Shown piece after piece: positions 4,708 through 5,977 of a DNA stretch of 5,977 bases (the first letter of the stretch is position 1; the number at the start of each line of letters is the position of its first letter). Position numbers and translations under genes: made by a program. This DNA comes from CAZGOM01 sp964542875 (GTDB lineage Bacteria > Planctomycetota > Phycisphaerae > Phycisphaerales > Phycisphaeraceae). The notes beneath the pieces are model-generated. The model was not told the DNA's origin, did not search any database, and saw nothing but the letters and a program-made list of their open reading frames with translations. The DNA lies in NCBI GenBank assembly GCA_964542875.1, contig CAZIWA010000201.1, positions 1-5,977 on the forward strand, read 5' to 3'.

Positions 4708-5916
4708 TTATTTTTTGCCTTCGAGGAGGAGTGTGATGTTGAGGAGGTTGCGGGGGATGTGGTAGGCGCTCTTGATCCACTTGGCTTTGTCGGTGTACCA
4801 GGGTTTGCCGTCGCGTTCGAGGTATTCGTACCATTCGCCGAACTGGGGGTCGGGGAAGTATTTGAAGGTGAATTCGTGAAGGGCGAGGAAGCGGTCCATC
4901 ATGTCCTGGCGGTTGCCGGCGATGGCGGCGAGGATGAGTGCGTTAAGACCTTCGGAGTGGACCCACCAGATCTTGTGGTCCCAGCGTTCGCCCCAGGGGT
5001 TCATGACTTCCGGGCCGGGGGGGCGGTTGCCGTTGGTGTCGACGAAGCCGAACATGCCGCCCATTTGCTTGTCGTGGCCTTTGTCGTAGGCGGCGGCGGC
5101 CATGCCGATGGCGCGGTCCAGGAGGTTGGCGTCCTTCTGGTAGAGGGCTTCCTCCATGCAGAACCATGAGCATTCGATGGTGTGGCCGGGGTTGGTGATG
5201 AAGGACTTGCCGTCGGGGAGTTCGTTGCCGTCAACGCCGAGAATCTCGTAGAAGAGCCCGTTGCCTTTGTAGAAAGTGTGGAGCAGGCGGGTGAGGGAGG
5301 TTTTGACGATGGCGTCGACGCGCGGGGCGCCCAGCACGGCGCGGAGCATGGGGGCGCAGCCGACGAAGATCATCGAAGGGCCCTGGTAGAGGACGCCTTT
5401 TTCGGGGGTGAAGTGGTGGAACTCGTTCTGGTTGGGATCGAAGATGTTTTTAGAGATGGATTCGTAGGTTTCTTCGATGAGGGCCTGGTCGCGCTTATCG
5501 CCGGTGGCGAGCTGGTATTCACAGAGGCCCTGGAGGACGAAGGAGTCTGCGTAGTAGGAGGGGCTGGAGTTGATGGGTTTGCCGGTTTCATCCAGCATGT
5601 AGTGCCAGCGGCCTTTGCCTTTGTAGGCGTTTTTGACGAGGAAGTCGCGGCCTCGGGTGGCGTTGTCGAGCCAGGCCTGTTTCTTTTCCAGGCGGCGGTA
5701 GATGGCGCTGTACATGTAGGTCATGCGGCCCTGGCACCAGATGTTTTTGCGGCGGTCGGTGATTTTTCCTTCGCGGTCGAAGCAGTGGAAGAATCCGCCG
5801 TTGGCGGTGTCGGGGGAGAACTTGTCCCAGAAGCCCATGATGTTGGAGGTGAGGTGGTCGCGGTAGAACCTGGCGAGCGCGGGGAATTGGGATTTGTCGA
5901 GGGTTTTGCTGGACAT
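4708..5916 (-). CDS. N-acylglucosamine 2-epimerase (AGE/renin-binding protein) family
   Basis: The 402-residue protein has the length and signature blocks of the AGE family, (alpha/alpha)6-barrel sugar epimerases: WCQGRMTYMYS (60-70) with the substrate-binding Arg64, NPGHTIE (242-248) with catalytic-type His245 and Glu248, WDHKIWWVHSEGL (312-324), and YHIPRNLL (385-392) with His386, the second catalytic-type histidine. All key residues are present, so the enzyme should be active. NPGHTxE, WWxxxE and HxPR are closest to N-acetylglucosamine 2-epimerases (GlcNAc/ManNAc interconversion, in the cytoplasm), but mannose or cellobiose epimerases share the fold. The start is supported by AGGA (5925-5928) eight bases before ATG; there is no signal peptide. 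It is convergent with the exported-protein gene and shares the terminator at 4644-4676. With the Asp-box protein it hints at amino-sugar or sialic acid use, but no lyase, kinase or deacetylase is in the window. Confidence 0.9.
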   Translation of the reverse strand: MSSKTLDKSQFPALARFYRDHLTSNIMGFWDKFSPDTANGGFFHCFDREGKITDRRKNIWCQGRMTYMYSAIYRRLEKKQAWLDNATRGRDFLVKNAYKGKGRWHYMLDETGKPINSSPSYYADSFVLQGLCEYQLATGDKRDQALIEETYESISKNIFDPNQNEFHHFTPEKGVLYQGPSMIFVGCAPMLRAVLGAPRVDAIVKTSLTRLLHTFYKGNGLFYEILGVDGNELPDGKSFITNPGHTIECSWFCMEEALYQKDANLLDRAIGMAAAAYDKGHDKQMGGMFGFVDTNGNRPPGPEVMNPWGERWDHKIWWVHSEGLNALILAAIAGNRQDMMDRFLALHEFTFKYFPDPQFGEWYEYLERDGKPWYTDKAKWIKSAYHIPRNLLNITLLLEGKK

Positions 5917-5977
5917 GGGGTGGATCCTGGTTGTTCGGATTGGATGTAAGGCGAGAACATGTTAATGGATGGAGGGG
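5917..5977 (-). promoter_or_regulatory. Leader of the epimerase gene, cut by window edge
   Basis: The 61 bases upstream of the epimerase start contain its ribosome site (AGGA, 5925-5928) and an in-frame stop at 5962-5964. No convincing -35/-10 pair is visible before the window ends, so the promoter or an upstream operon partner lies outside. Confidence 0.4.

Noticed and set aside
5182..5949. 255-codon plus-strand open frame
   Set aside because: It is antisense to the AGE epimerase, low in complexity (Val/Gly/Glu/Ala) and has no recognisable motif; the epimerase frame carries all the catalytic blocks.
1..5977. tRNA, rRNA, CRISPR array, transposase gene
   Set aside because: I found no T-loop GGTTCGA pattern with a matching acceptor stem, no rRNA-like segment, no regularly spaced repeats and no transposase motif on either strand.

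Overview
The window is GC-rich and comes from an unnamed bacterium. Its gene content (an Asp-box sialidase-like protein, a clan GH-D glycosidase, an AGE-family sugar epimerase, and a small exported protein of unknown function) and its loosely spaced genes with long intergenic regions fit a glycan-degrading member of the Planctomycetes/Verrucomicrobia group, perhaps Phycisphaerae. That placement is inferred from gene style only; there is no rRNA or marker gene here.

Layout. 1-378 has no convincing gene. It holds opposed intrinsic terminators (minus strand at 71-111, plus strand at 158-197), then a long imperfect inverted repeat (211-315) whose 3' edge overlaps a second plus-strand terminator-like stem (310-358). 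379-1536 (minus) encodes the Asp-box protein. 1537-1891 is a purine-rich divergent spacer with repeat fragments and weak promoters on both sides. 1892-3550 (plus) encodes a cytoplasmic alpha-galactosidase-like glycoside hydrolase. 3678-4229 (plus) encodes a 183-residue exported protein of unknown function. 4230-4707 is a gene-free spacer with a G-quadruplex motif, a chain of hairpins, a 32-position in-register imperfect inverted repeat enclosing a REP-like hairpin, and a strong bidirectional terminator. 4708-5916 (minus) encodes an N-acylglucosamine 2-epimerase family enzyme, convergent with the exported-protein gene.

How the genes may work together. The Asp-box protein, the glycosidase and the epimerase could act one after another on a complex glycan: terminal sugar removal, galactoside cleavage, then intracellular interconversion of N-acetylhexosamines (or hexoses). 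None of the three has a signal peptide, so they would act on imported oligosaccharides. The rest of a sialic acid pathway (lyase, kinase, deacetylase, deaminase) is not in the window, and the Asp-box protein lacks the first arginine of the sialidase triad, so sialic acid is only one possible substrate.

The most unusual material is non-coding: both large intergenic regions carry dense secondary structure on the plus strand ending in terminator-like hairpins, which suggests structured RNAs or decayed palindromic elements not explained by the genes.
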